A stretch of DNA of 64,000 nt from Vibrio rhizosphaerae (GCF_024347095.1 NZ_AP024903.1:1922001-1986000); one strand, 5' to 3'. Shown: positions 1 to 8,494, numbered from the stretch's first letter. The notes: a model not told the origin generated them from the sequence alone. Translations and numbers: made by a program.

Positions 1-176
1 GGCAGAAGTGCAAACTTGCTATCTGTACCAAATCCAGTAATAAAGTCTTTCTCTTTAAAGTGGTCATAGCGTTGCGACACCCAAACCTCCGAGTGCCTTA
101 TATCAACTGAAGCCAATACTGCTAATAATCTAGCTGGGTCAAATATCGTTGCAGCATCAATAATTATTGGTTTCAT
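1..176 (-). CDS. Unidentified protein, 3' end outside the window
   Basis: An open frame of 58 codons runs from the ATG at 176-174 to the window edge and reads MKPIIIDAATIFDPARL at its start. A good Shine-Dalgarno (AAGGAAG) lies 3-4 nt upstream of the ATG, so this is very likely a real start. The visible part has no signal peptide or membrane segment and I do not recognise a family. It has the same orientation as the other cargo genes of the 1-9 kb island. The sequence just upstream (235-366) is shared with the segment upstream of the membrane-protein gene at 6262-6840. Confidence 0.6.
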   Translation of the reverse strand, partial: MKPIIIDAATIFDPARLLAVLASVDIRHSEVWVSQRYDHFKEKDFITGFGTDSKFALL

Positions 177-234
177 ATCTTCCTTTTTTAATTTCGGAGG
201 TAATTACCGCCAGAAGCCTAATAATTTATTATAT

Positions 235-366
235 AGAACCACTCTATAAGAATACTTCTGTATAACCTGCTGTCATCCAATAGAATACTTCACATAATCT
301 TATGAAAACACGGATGAAAAATATCCCAAGCAGAAATTACAGCTCTGTGCCGTCTAACCTGCGCAC
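235..366. repeat. Dispersed ~130-bp repeat, copy 1
   Basis: This segment is clearly similar to 6872-6997. Shared blocks include GAATACTTCT, CTGCTGTC/TTGCTGTC, TCCAATA, TTCACATAATC and CAAGCAGAAATTA in the same order. Both copies lie just upstream of the start of a minus-strand cargo gene. It resembles neither the 450-bp structured repeat nor an integron attC site. It could be a conserved promoter region or a recombination scar. Confidence 0.55.
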
Positions 367-540
367 AACTGATTCACCCACGTTACCGCCATACGTCCTC
401 TTATCATATATCTCGAATAAGCATCTAAACACGCTACATAGCATTGAATAGGTTACAGAAAACATCCAGAAAAAATTAACACAGATATGACATTCTTTGA
501 TGTAGGTAAGGTTTGCAAGAAATTGCAGTGTTTAAACAAT

Positions 541-1053
541 CAGTAAGGTGTGATGAAGAGGTTTGGTACACGAAGCAGTAACGCTGTTGGTTTGGGACGC
601 AATCAAGTTCATCGGTTTCAATCACATCTTCGACTGCGCCCCAGGTACTTTTTCACGGCCGAAAAAGTACCCCAAAAGGCCTAGGGGTTGAGTTCAGCGC
701 GCGTCATCAGGGTCGGATTGATTCGCATCCTGCTCAAGCAATCCTGAAAAATCGTCCATGATTTTTCACCCTGAGAGCATCGATCAGTTGAGCTTTGTTG
801 ATTCAATGTTTCACGCTATTCAAATCAACCACTCAACAAAGAAAACCATTCACGGATGAATGGTTAGGCTTTTCCGGGCAGGACGCCCGTAAAAGCTGGT
901 TCTGGACAACGTGCGACCAAGCCAAACAAAAAAGATTTTCTGGTTCGTCTTTCATCTCTGAAAGATGAACTGGCGCACAGAGCACCGATGCCTCTAGAAT
1001 TGAGGAACGCAATTGTGCGTCAAATTTGGGAGCCGGAGACTGCAAATTAAAAA
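541..1053. repeat. Structured repeat, copy A
   Basis: This is the first of seven copies of a non-coding repeat and shows its full set of stems. S2 is GGTACTTTTTC (644-654) with GAAAAAGTACC (661-671). S3 is a three-way junction closed by TCAGGGT (707-713) and ACCCTGA (768-774); inside it are GGATTG/CAATCC (715-720/739-744) and GAAAAATC/GATTTTTC (746-753/760-767). S4 is ACCATTCA/TGAATGGT (845-852/857-864). S5 is GCTTTT-CGGGC with GCCCG-AAAAGC (868-879/885-896). S6 is GTTCGTCTTTC/GAAAGATGAAC (943-953/960-970). S7 is GCGCAC with GTGCGT near the 3' end. Other copies change both sides of these stems together. The core runs from about 590; the segment before it is shared more weakly with copies B and C. 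No convincing coding frame is present. Confidence 0.85.
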
Positions 1054-1069
1054 TGCCTTAAGTTTAAGT

Positions 1070-1360
1070 TCAGCATACGTCATCTTTTGTTAATATCTGA
1101 CGGCAATTTCTCACTGTGAGTATCCGTATTTCAATAGAGCAACTATAAATAATACGGTAGTGACCAAAGATAATTTCTCGATAGTTCGTATTCGGCAGCT
1201 CGGGAACAACTCTCCCCATTTCAGGCATAGTTCCTAATAATTCCGTTTTATCAAAAACATCATTAACCCAATTTTCTGCTGCTACAGGATCGTCTAACGA
1301 AATAAATTCTGCCGCATCTCCTAATTTCTCAAGGGCGAATGGCGCCCAAACAACATTCAT
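1070..1360 (-). CDS. ParE/RelE-family toxin
   Basis: This is a 96-residue toxin of the RelE/ParE superfamily. It starts with the typical V-x-W-A-x-x-A-L-E-K-L stretch and ends with Y-R-I-I-Y-S and I-L-T-V-R-N-C-R-Q. ParE toxins act on DNA gyrase and RelE toxins cleave mRNA on the ribosome; the sequence alone does not say which this is. The length is normal for the family. Its ATG overlaps the stop of the upstream antitoxin gene by 4 nt (1357-1360), so the pair is translationally coupled in the usual antitoxin-first order. The stop lies almost against repeat copy A. Confidence 0.88.
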   Translation of the reverse strand: MNVVWAPFALEKLGDAAEFISLDDPVAAENWVNDVFDKTELLGTMPEMGRVVPELPNTNYREIIFGHYRIIYSCSIEIRILTVRNCRQILTKDDVC

Positions 1361-1638
1361 TTTTTAATACGTTCCAGTACATTAGCCCGAGCGTCTTCGT
1401 TAGAAATTCCCATACCTGAAGCAAGTTGTGCTTCTGCCGCTCGCATTTCTTCAAGTAATTCTATTTTTTCTTGCATTGCTTCATATTCTTCTACATCCAG
1501 AACCACAGCAACCCCCTTGCCCCTTTGAGTAATCACCAACGGACGCCGAGTCTCATTGATTTGTTTGATAAACGAAGCCACACCTGAACGAAATTCAGAT
1601 AACGGTTTGATGTCTTGGTCAAAGCGAATACGTTTCAT
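1357..1638 (-). CDS. Phd/YefM-family antitoxin
   Basis: The 93-residue protein starts MKRIRFDQDIKPLSEF and has the Phd/YefM N-terminal DNA-binding fold, including R-P-L-V-I-T-Q-R-G-K-G and V-L-D-V-E-E-Y-E. A charged helical C-terminus should wrap the ParE-like toxin. A longer in-frame reading to 1842 is possible, but it runs through the operator and the repeat. The ATG at 1638 has a GAGG Shine-Dalgarno about 7 nt upstream and gives the family's normal length, so I use it. Autorepression is likely through the palindrome at 1651-1676. Confidence 0.88.
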   Translation of the reverse strand: MKRIRFDQDIKPLSEFRSGVASFIKQINETRRPLVITQRGKGVAVVLDVEEYEAMQEKIELLEEMRAAEAQLASGMGISNEDARANVLERIKK

Positions 1639-1650
1639 TGCAAAAGCCTC

Positions 1651-1676
1651 TATTTGTACATAATTACGTACAAATA
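1651..1676 (-). promoter_or_regulatory. Palindromic operator of the antitoxin-toxin operon
   Basis: A perfect inverted repeat, TATTTGTAC (1651-1659) and GTACAAATA (1668-1676) with an 8-bp spacer, lies 12 bp upstream of the antitoxin ATG. Phd/YefM antitoxins repress their own operon through such palindromes. The role is inferred from position and symmetry. Confidence 0.7.
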
Positions 1677-1703
1677 ATAGTCCAACCAACCGTAACAAAC
1701 AAG

Positions 1704-2220
1704 GTAACAGGAAAGCCAGCTTGAAATGATTAAATTGTGGTTTGGTGTAACCAATAGTAAATCTGTTGGTTTGGTGCGCAATCAGACTCTGCAATTTCAT
1801 TAGCATCTCCGATTGCGCCCCAGTTCCTTTTGATGGATGCAAAAGGAACCAAAAGCATCTTTTTTGAGTTCAGCGCACGTAATCAGGGTCGGATTGATTC
1901 GCATCCTGCTCTAGCAATCCTGAAAAATCGTCCATGATTTTTCACCCTGAGAGCATCGATCAATTGAGCTTTGTTGATTCAATGTTTCACGCTATTCAAG
2001 TCAACCACCAAACAAAGAAAACCATTCACGGATGAATGGTTAGGCTTTTCCGGGCAGGACGCCCGTAAAAGCTGGTTCTGGAACGCGTGTGACCAAGCCA
2101 AACAAAAAAGATCTTCTGGTTACTCTTGCATCTCTGCAAGAGTAACTGGCGCACAAAACACCGATGTCTCTGAAACCGAAAAATTTAATTGTGCGTCACA
2201 TCCAAATGCCAAAAGCTACG
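1704..2220. repeat. Structured repeat, copy B
   Basis: This is a full-length copy. Its 5' leader (from GTAACAGG at about 1704) is shared with copy C. It carries the alternative S2 hairpin built from TTCCTTTTG and CAAAAGGAA instead of GGTACTTTTTC/GAAAAAGTACC. Its S6 stem is GTTACTCTTGC (2119-2129) with GCAAGAGTAAC (2136-2146). Compared with copy A several positions change on both sides and pairing is kept. The S3 junction is of the GGATTG/CAATCC type. Confidence 0.85.
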
Positions 2221-2236
2221 AATCAAAATACAACAC

Positions 2237-3115
2237 TCAATCCCCGATCCTCCCCCGACAAACCTCTTCGGTTAATGCCTGCAACCGCTGCACCTCTGCC
2301 ACCAAATAATTCAACTCTTCTTCAGTGATTTCGTAGTGCGCTGAATAACGCGCATCAACATACGCCCGTTGCAGACGCCGAAAACTACGGCGATGGAATT
2401 TGTTGTCCATCGGGAAAATCTCAGCAAAGGCCGGATCAATCTGTGCGCACAGATTACCGAGTTTCTCGATATTGTGAGACTTCGGCAAGTAGTTGGTACA
2501 AGTGAGTAATGTACAGGCAAAGAGTTTTTCTGTGACTTGATGAAGCGTAAAAGCGGCATCGTGAATCATTGATTTTTCAAACGCGAAATGAAACATTTTT
2601 AATCCGCTACATGAACGCTTAAACCAGTGTTCATAATGCTTACGGGCAATCTCTCGCAGCTCTTCCTCAGTCAAATCACCCGGCTCCGCCAACGGTTTCG
2701 GCGTCGCGGCAAACAGTTCAATGCCCTCTTCGCGGATATCCTTAAAGAAATAGTGACCCTGTTGCAAGCGCTCGTTCACTTCCTTTAAATCGTGGACAAT
2801 CAAACCCAACGGGGCCGATTTCACTTTGCGATCAATTTGCTCTTCGGCCCTCTGCCAGACTACATAATCCTCCACCAAGGCGGCTTTATTAACGATCACC
2901 AGAATATCGTAATCGCTGATATAACCATTGACCGGATCCTTGACCCAACTGCCTTTGGCATGGCTGCCGAACAGAATAATTTTCAGAATGCGAAACTCAC
3001 GCTTACTGCCCTGTTTGCCTTGCAGGTAATCTTCCAGTGTATCGCGCAGAATCATTGAGATGTCCGCCAGCTCACGCTGTTTATATTCAGGCAGATGGTC
3101 GAGGGATGTTTTCAT
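2237..3115 (-). CDS. Nucleotidyltransferase-HEPN fusion protein
   Basis: The 292-residue protein has an N-terminal minimal nucleotidyltransferase domain with GSHAKGSW (about residues 50-57) followed by SDYD (about 67-70), the Gly-Ser and Asp-x-Asp metal site. A helical HEPN-like domain follows at about 150-285 and contains A-R-Y-S-A-H-Y. Separate MNT and HEPN proteins form toxin-antitoxin systems in which the MNT subunit AMPylates the HEPN RNase; here both are one chain. The HEPN motif reads R-x3-H rather than the classic R-x4-6-H, so RNase activity is uncertain. The start is chosen by domain integrity; the Shine-Dalgarno is weak. It could be a defence or toxin gene, or a stand-alone nucleotidyltransferase. 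Confidence 0.82.
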   Translation of the reverse strand: MKTSLDHLPEYKQRELADISMILRDTLEDYLQGKQGSKREFRILKIILFGSHAKGSWVKDPVNGYISDYDILVIVNKAALVEDYVVWQRAEEQIDRKVKSAPLGLIVHDLKEVNERLQQGHYFFKDIREEGIELFAATPKPLAEPGDLTEEELREIARKHYEHWFKRSCSGLKMFHFAFEKSMIHDAAFTLHQVTEKLFACTLLTCTNYLPKSHNIEKLGNLCAQIDPAFAEIFPMDNKFHRRSFRRLQRAYVDARYSAHYEITEEELNYLVAEVQRLQALTEEVCRGRIGD

Positions 3116-3326
3116 AATCGCAGTATTGAGGCTCGTTGTGGATGAATAGCGCTAGCATAAAAGAAGCGGCTGACAAAGAACACCATCACCACTCGTTTTA
3201 CATTGTTCATTGAGAAAAAATGCGATGGAATTCAAAGGAGTAGCGAATAGCTTTCCTTATTTCAGTTCGAGTCTTGTGAACGAGGGAATGATTTCTTCAC
3301 AGGTCTATTTTTCAGTGCAGGGGTTT

Positions 3327-3563
3327 TTAAGCATCATTCTGAGCGTATGCAATAATTCTATCAACCGATGATGTCCCTAAATCCTTCATAATCTCTTGCA
3401 CCAGAAAAACTTCTAAAAAATATTCATATCCCTCTGGCGCTTGCCCATCACTAGGCTCATTACAAACAATGGCTTCTGAATCCGAATTCCAGTTGCTATC
3501 AATGTATATTGTATGTTCAGAATCAAAGGCATCGATATTTTGTATGATTTCATTCAATGTCAT
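3327..3563 (-). CDS. Putative immunity protein for the adjacent toxin
   Basis: This is a 78-residue acidic protein starting MTLNEIIQNIDAF. The ATG at 3563 sits 1 nt past the toxin stop (TGA 3567-3565), with GGGG 8 nt upstream inside the toxin gene, so the two are coupled. A longer reading to 3626 lies entirely inside the toxin and is less likely. I do not recognise the family from sequence. The assignment as immunity protein rests on small size, acidity, and tight linkage 3' of a nuclease toxin. Confidence 0.7.
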   Translation of the reverse strand: MTLNEIIQNIDAFDSEHTIYIDSNWNSDSEAIVCNEPSDGQAPEGYEYFLEVFLVQEIMKDLGTSSVDRIIAYAQNDA

Positions 3564-3564
3564 C

Positions 3565-5064
3565 TCATTTTCCCCATATTGCGTAACCCCCTTTATTCTT
3601 TGGATGAAGAACATCCCATTCTTCACTCCCTATTGTATGCTGAGAACGAGGAACCAAAATCATTTCCCCTTTCCCGATTTCATGATGCCAAGTCCAGCCG
3701 TCGGGCGGTCTACGTGGCGCTAATCCTCTTGGTGTTCTCTCCAAGTGAATACCTAATAATCTCATTTTTTCTGCAAATTCGGGATCTTTCTCCATTTGTT
3801 GCAATAAATTTTCATTGGCTTCTTGAAAATGTCTAGCCCGTGAGACCCCCGGATATGAATCGGGTGAAAGCGTTGTTTTAAATCCTGCTGAATAAGCATC
3901 TTCACTATACACCACATACAACGGCGGTAACCCAGTCACTGCCGGAAAGGTCAGAATATAGTCTTGCAGATCCGCATCAGTAATTGGCGTAATGTAGGTA
4001 TTATCAAACTCTTGACCTTGCTCCGCTTCCGGATGGATCCAGATATCGAACTTTTCCATCTCCGGGATAGGATTGACAAGGATCGGTTTACCGCCAAAAT
4101 CACCACTGATCGGCACCCATTCAATAGTGATATCCGGCTCTAACTCAACGACAAACCGCTCACCGACCTGTTTTACTTCACGCTTAGGGATATTCGCCCC
4201 ATTGACGTGATAGCCGTAAATTCGCCCTTCCGTATTGAAACCCAAGCGAATATTGGTTTCAACCGTGTCTTTATTACTCATATCAGCAGCGCTGTAGAGC
4301 GTACTGTCCGCTAATTTGTTCGGCACAAATGCAGCCAGAATGCCAGCTCGCCCGACGATTTTCATCGCCATTCCCGGCAGTTCTGCCAGCGCTGCACCGC
4401 CAATACGCGTTAAAAAGGCTTCTCCAGATGCTGCACTTACCCCTTGCCCGACGGCCAGTGTATAAGCTGCATAATCCCCCAGCGCAGAAAGCGACTCTCT
4501 TTGTGTACCGATGTCACACGTACCGCTCGGCACTCGCGCAGATTTGGCGAAACGGGAGGGTTTGACGGGCGGTTTGTTAAATACGTTCTGCCATGCGGAT
4601 GAAGGCAGTGGGATTTTATCCAGCTCCCGTAGTCGCTCCTGACGCTGCTTGTTCAGACGTTCTGCTAAAGTGAGTTTCACAGGTTCACGCTCGACATAAG
4701 GCTCGGTAGAAACAGAAGCGTTAACGCTGCCGGAATAAGATGAACCGATGCCATGATTGACCAGTTCAACTCTGGCGGTATAAGCCTTGAAGGCTAATGA
4801 ATCGAGATGAGGCTCAACCCCGGGATTGACTCGCCAATATTGATTGCCCCATTCATCCCGATCCCGAATCAGCAACGGAACCGATGGCACATCACTGAGT
4901 AACACTTGATGACCGTAGTGAAGTTGTTCAAGAAAATCAGCAAAGCGCATTCCGGCAGGCATGACAGATTTCATCTCTGACTCACTTAAAGAGGCAAAAT
5001 CCCCTTCAACTTGAGCAAATTCATAACGCATCAGGTTGTAGATTTGAGTGGTTTGATAGTTCAT
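3565..5064 (-). CDS. S-type pyocin-domain toxin with C-terminal WHH nuclease
   Basis: The 499-residue protein has an unfamiliar N-terminus (about 1-230). An S-type pyocin domain follows at about 240-390; the stretch DTVETNIRLGFN...YGYHVNGANIPKREV is typical. The last ~48 residues carry GWTWHHE, a Leu-Val-Pro segment, a His, and a closing HPKNKGG, which fits the WHH family of HNH/ENDO VII nucleases. It probably kills competitors by DNA cleavage once inside the target cell. No signal peptide, PAAR, VgrG or Rhs domain is visible, so the delivery route is unclear; it could be released by lysis like a bacteriocin or exported by type VI secretion. The immunity gene overlaps its 3' end functionally. 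Confidence 0.85.
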   Translation of the reverse strand: MNYQTTQIYNLMRYEFAQVEGDFASLSESEMKSVMPAGMRFADFLEQLHYGHQVLLSDVPSVPLLIRDRDEWGNQYWRVNPGVEPHLDSLAFKAYTARVELVNHGIGSSYSGSVNASVSTEPYVEREPVKLTLAERLNKQRQERLRELDKIPLPSSAWQNVFNKPPVKPSRFAKSARVPSGTCDIGTQRESLSALGDYAAYTLAVGQGVSAASGEAFLTRIGGAALAELPGMAMKIVGRAGILAAFVPNKLADSTLYSAADMSNKDTVETNIRLGFNTEGRIYGYHVNGANIPKREVKQVGERFVVELEPDITIEWVPISGDFGGKPILVNPIPEMEKFDIWIHPEAEQGQEFDNTYITPITDADLQDYILTFPAVTGLPPLYVVYSEDAYSAGFKTTLSPDSYPGVSRARHFQEANENLLQQMEKDPEFAEKMRLLGIHLERTPRGLAPRRPPDGWTWHHEIGKGEMILVPRSQHTIGSEEWDVLHPKNKGGYAIWGK

Positions 5065-5214
5065 TGACGTTGTTGACTGAGCCGTGATTGTTTTATCGAT
5101 GGATGCTTATTGATAAAATTATTTTCATATGAATCAATAATTATACTCAAATGGATTTATAAAACATGTTTAAATTTGGGGGTTTTGATGAGGAGTGGTT
5201 ATTTTTGGAATGGG

Positions 5215-5750
5215 AGTAACAGGGAAGCTCGCTTGAGGTGATTAAATTGTGGTTTGGTGTGTGGAATGGTAATGCTGCTGGTTTGGGACGCAATGACTTT
5301 CTTCGATCTCATTGCCATCTCCGACTGCGCCCCAGTTCCTTTTGATGGATGTCAAAAGGAACCAAAAGCATCTTTTTGAGTTCGGTGCGCGTAATCAGGG
5401 TCGCTTTTATTCGCTCCTGCTCACGAAAAGCTTAAAATTCATCCGTGAATTTTACCCTGAGCACATCGATCAGTTGAGCTTCGTTGATTCAATGTTTCAC
5501 TTTATTCAAATCAACCACCCAACCAAGAAAATCATTCAAGGAAGAATGATTAAGCTTTTCCGGGCAGGACGCCCGTAAAAGCTGGTTCTGGAAAGCGTTT
5601 GATCAAACCAAACAAAAAAGATTTTCTGGTTACGCTTGCATCTTGGCAAGAGTAACTGGCGCACAGAACACCGATGTCTCTGAAATTGGGGAACGCTATT
5701 GTGCGTCAAACTGCAACGCCGATGGCTGGAAAGTAAAAGGATGATGCTGA
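5215..5750. repeat. Structured repeat, copy C
   Basis: This full copy shares its 5' leader with copy B (GTAACAGG, then TGATTAAATTGTGG). It is followed directly by copy D, with a 470-bp period between the GTTTGGGACG motifs at 5281 and 5751. Inside the S3 junction the stem is GCTTTT/AAAAGC instead of GGATTG/CAATCC, a complete six-pair replacement that keeps pairing. S4 is ATCATTC/GAATGAT and S5 is AGCTTTT/AAAAGCT. Confidence 0.85.
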
Positions 5751-6215
5751 GTTTGGGACGCAATGACTTTCTTCGATCTCATTGCCATCTCCGACTGCGC
5801 CCCAGTTCCTTTTGATGGATGTCAAAAGGAACCAAAAGCATCTTTTTGAGTTCGGTGCGCGTAATCAGGGTCGCTTTTATTCGCTCCTGCTCACGAAAAG
5901 CTTAAAATTCATCCGTGAATTTTACCCTGAGAACATCGATCAATTGAGCTTTATTGATTCAGTGTTTCACCTAACTCAAATTCACCACCTAACCAAGAAA
6001 ACCATTCATGGAAGAATGGTTAGGCTTTTCCGGGCAGGACGCCCGTAAAAGCTGGTTCTGGACAACGCGCGACCAAGCCAAACAAAAAAGATTTTCTGGT
6101 TCGTCTTTCATCTCTGAAAGATGAACTGGCGCACAGAGCACCGATGTCTCTGGAATTGAGGAACGCAATTGTGCGTCAAACTGCAACGCCGATGGCTGGA
6201 AAAATAAAAGGATGA
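5751..6215. repeat. Structured repeat, copy D
   Basis: This is tandem with copy C. S1 is GCAATGA with TCATTGC. S2 is GTTCCTTTTG (5805-5814) with CAAAAGGAAC (5823-5832). S3 is closed by TCAGGGT (5865-5871) and ACCCTGA (5924-5930), enclosing GCTTTT/AAAAGC (5873-5878/5896-5901) and AAAATTC/GAATTTT (5904-5910/5917-5923). S4 is ACCATTC/GAATGGT, differing from copy C by a covarying pair. Its S6 stem is of the copy-A type although its S2/S3 are of the copy-C type, so it looks like a mosaic. Confidence 0.85.
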
Positions 6216-6261
6216 TATTTAAAGCTTGGGAATTGGCACTTCCTTGTAACATTAACGCTTC

Positions 6262-6840
6262 TCAAACATCGGTGGCGTTTTCGTCGTCCGTGTAATTTGA
6301 CTTATCCGCTGTGAATGACAATATTGATGTGATAATTGTTGATATCAAACCCACAATAGCAACGATGCCAAGTAGCATAAGTACCTCTACATTTAGATTA
6401 CGAATATCCGTCATAGACAAGGCGATGCAAGCGCAAAGTATACTTGCAGATATCGAGATAATCCTTGTTGCTGAGATAGCGGAGTTGTAAACTTTTACTA
6501 ACAACATCAGGGAACAGTGAGCAAAGCAAATACTGATCACTAACAAAGTGAAACGAAATGGAAGAAAATCCTCAATTCGAAATTCTGCCCAAGTCGTCAC
6601 AATAGAAAATACCAGTCCACAGCAAGTAACGCCTAAACCAAACTTACCAACATCAGCATATTTGCTTGCCAATGTTGCATGACAACACAAACCGATAATG
6701 CTATAGACAGTAAACGCAAGCATCGTAAACAGTATCTGCATGTCTAAAGTGCCGGACCGACCGCCTATTGCTTCAGCACCTAACGGACCAGTGATTACAA
6801 GCGAACCAACCAATCCATAAATCAAGTGTTTTTTCTTCAT
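6262..6840 (-). CDS. Hypothetical integral membrane protein
   Basis: The 192-residue protein has about six predicted hydrophobic segments. The first is near the N-terminus (LIYGLVGSLVITG), others are near residues 37-55, 68-85, 98-118, 124-142 and 152-172. It ends in a short polar acidic tail. The ATG at 6840 is preceded by AAGG about 8 nt upstream. I do not recognise a family. It lies between structured repeat copy D and the 130-bp repeat copy 2, in the same orientation as the other cargo genes. Confidence 0.6.
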   Translation of the reverse strand: MKKKHLIYGLVGSLVITGPLGAEAIGGRSGTLDMQILFTMLAFTVYSIIGLCCHATLASKYADVGKFGLGVTCCGLVFSIVTTWAEFRIEDFLPFRFTLLVISICFAHCSLMLLVKVYNSAISATRIISISASILCACIALSMTDIRNLNVEVLMLLGIVAIVGLISTIITSILSFTADKSNYTDDENATDV

Positions 6841-6871
6841 TTTTTTCCTTTACAGCTAACAGAAAGTGATA

Positions 6872-6997
6872 CAAAACCATGCAATAGGAATACTTCTCTA
6901 TCACTTGCTGTCGTCCAATAAACATTTCACATAATCGTATAAAAATCAGGGTAATATCATGCCAAGCAGAAATTATCGTGCAGTCTAATCTGTGCTT
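6872..6997. repeat. Dispersed ~130-bp repeat, copy 2
   Basis: This is the partner of 235-366, roughly three-quarters identical by eye over the aligned blocks. It fills the gap between the membrane-protein start and the 3' end of the glutathione S-transferase gene. Position relative to the downstream cargo gene is the same as in copy 1. Confidence 0.55.
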
Positions 6998-7593
6998 TAG
7001 GCCATACCAACGTAACTTTCATGTGCTTGAATTCGTTTACACCATAATTGAATGTTTGGATAACGGGATAAGTCAAAGCCACCCTCATTTGCCACATGCG
7101 TATACGCGTACAACGCAATATCAGCGAGCGTCAATTGGTTGCCAACAAGATAATCCGTTTGAGTTAGTTGGCTATCCATAATTGATAAAGCTTTGTTACC
7201 ACCGGGCTGCAATGCATGGTACTCCTCTAATCTTGATGCTGGCATACCTTGAAATTTTTGTATAAAACGCGCTACTGCGATGAATGGCTCATGGCTATAT
7301 TGCTCAAAGAACAACCATTCATACATTTTAGCTTTGTCATATTTGTCACTAGGAATAAATGCTGTCCCATCAGCAAAATACCCCAGAATGGCGTTCGACT
7401 CTGACAAAAAGCGGCCATCATCCAAGACAACTGCTGGTATTCTGCCGTTCGGGTTGATTGACAAAAACGCAGCCGTTTTAGTGTCGCCCTTTAAAACACT
7501 CATGTGGCACCATTCATGCGCAATCCCTAAAAATGAAAGCAACAGTTTTACCTTGTAACAATTTCCAGATTGGATATCTCCATAGACCTTCAC
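6997..7593 (-). CDS. Glutathione S-transferase family protein
   Basis: The 198-residue protein has an N-terminal thioredoxin-fold domain starting VKVYGDIQSGNCYKVKLLLS. The SINPNGRIPAVVLDDG...LSESNAIL segment holds the cis-proline and the Glu-Ser pair that bind glutathione. A C-terminal helical domain contains the TLADIALYAYTH motif. These enzymes conjugate or reduce electrophiles with glutathione in the cytoplasm. I chose the GTG at 7593 because AAGGAGA lies 6-7 nt upstream; a longer reading to 7623 runs past this ribosome binding site. Confidence 0.88.
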   Translation of the reverse strand: MKVYGDIQSGNCYKVKLLLSFLGIAHEWCHMSVLKGDTKTAAFLSINPNGRIPAVVLDDGRFLSESNAILGYFADGTAFIPSDKYDKAKMYEWLFFEQYSHEPFIAVARFIQKFQGMPASRLEEYHALQPGGNKALSIMDSQLTQTDYLVGNQLTLADIALYAYTHVANEGGFDLSRYPNIQLWCKRIQAHESYVGMA

Positions 7594-7757
7594 GACAAAT
7601 CTCCTTTTTATTCTCAGTAGCACGTCATCGTGATTATACAGAACGATTCGATAAAAACCTCATGCAATGAATTGAAAATACTCATGAAAAATATTGACAA
7701 TGTCCCAATATCAAACAAAAATTTCACTCCGAGTCCTATCATCAATCTAGCTTTTGC

Positions 7758-8018
7758 TATGTTTCACCCAACTCAAATCAACCACCCAACAAAGAAAACC
7801 ATTCATGGAAGAATGGTTAGGCTTTTCCGGGCAGGACGCCCGTAAAAGCTGGTTCTGGAACGCGTGTGACGCCGCCAAACAAAAAAGATTTTCTGGTTCG
7901 TCTTTCATCTCTGAAAGATGAACTGGCGCACAGAGCACCGATGCCTCTGAAACCGAAAAACGTAATTGTGCGTCAAACTGCAACGCCGAAGGCTGGAAAA
8001 GTAAAAGAATGCTGCTGA
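7758..8018. repeat. Structured repeat, copy E (5'-truncated)
   Basis: Only the 3' half is present. Similarity starts abruptly at ATGTTTCACCC (about 7758), just after where the S3 junction should be. S4 (ACCATTC/GAATGGT), S5, S6 and S7 are intact. It is followed directly by copy F. The 7630-7757 segment before it is AT-rich and unrelated to the repeat. Confidence 0.8.
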
Positions 8019-8494
8019 GTTTGGGACGCAATGACTTTCTTCGATCTCATTGCCATCTCCGACTGCGCCCCAGGTACTTTTTCAAGGCCGAAAAAGTACC
8101 CCAAAAGGCCTAGAGTTTGAGTTCAGCGCATGCCATCAGGGTCGGATTGATTCGCATCCTGCTCAAGCAATCCTGAAAATTCATCCATGATTTTTCACCC
8201 TGAGAGCATCGATCAATTGAGCCTTGTTGATTCAATGTTTCACTTTATTCAAATCAACCACCCAACCAAGAAAATCATTCAAGGATGAATGATTAGGCTT
8301 TTCCGGGCAGGACGCCCGTAAAAGCCGGTTCTGGAACGCGTGTGACCAAGCCCAACAAAAAAGATTTTCTGGTTCGTCTTTCATCTCTGAAAGATGAACT
8401 GGCGCACTGAGCACCGATGCCTCTGAAACCGAAAAACGTAATTGTGCGTCAAACTGCAACGCCGGAGGCTGGAAAAGTAAAAGGATGCTGCTGA
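8019..8494. repeat. Structured repeat, copy F
   Basis: A full core copy; 476 bp separate its GTTTGGGACG motif from that of copy G. S2 is GGTACTTTTTC/GAAAAAGTACC. Its S3b hairpin (GAAAATTC with GATTTTTC) has one mismatched pair and looks intermediate between the two stem types seen in other copies. S5 here is GGCTTTT/AAAAGCC, while copy C has AGCTTTT/AAAAGCT. Confidence 0.83.

Noticed and set aside
235-366. Integron attC site
   Set aside because: No matching R'/R'' core sites, and nothing like the Vibrio cassette repeat; no integrase in the window.
833-1045. Open frames inside each structured repeat (minus strand about 70-94 codons; plus strand 88 codons at 5312 and 5782)
   Set aside because: They lie inside the folded repeat, break or shift between copies, and changes follow base pairing rather than codons. 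No ribosome binding sites.
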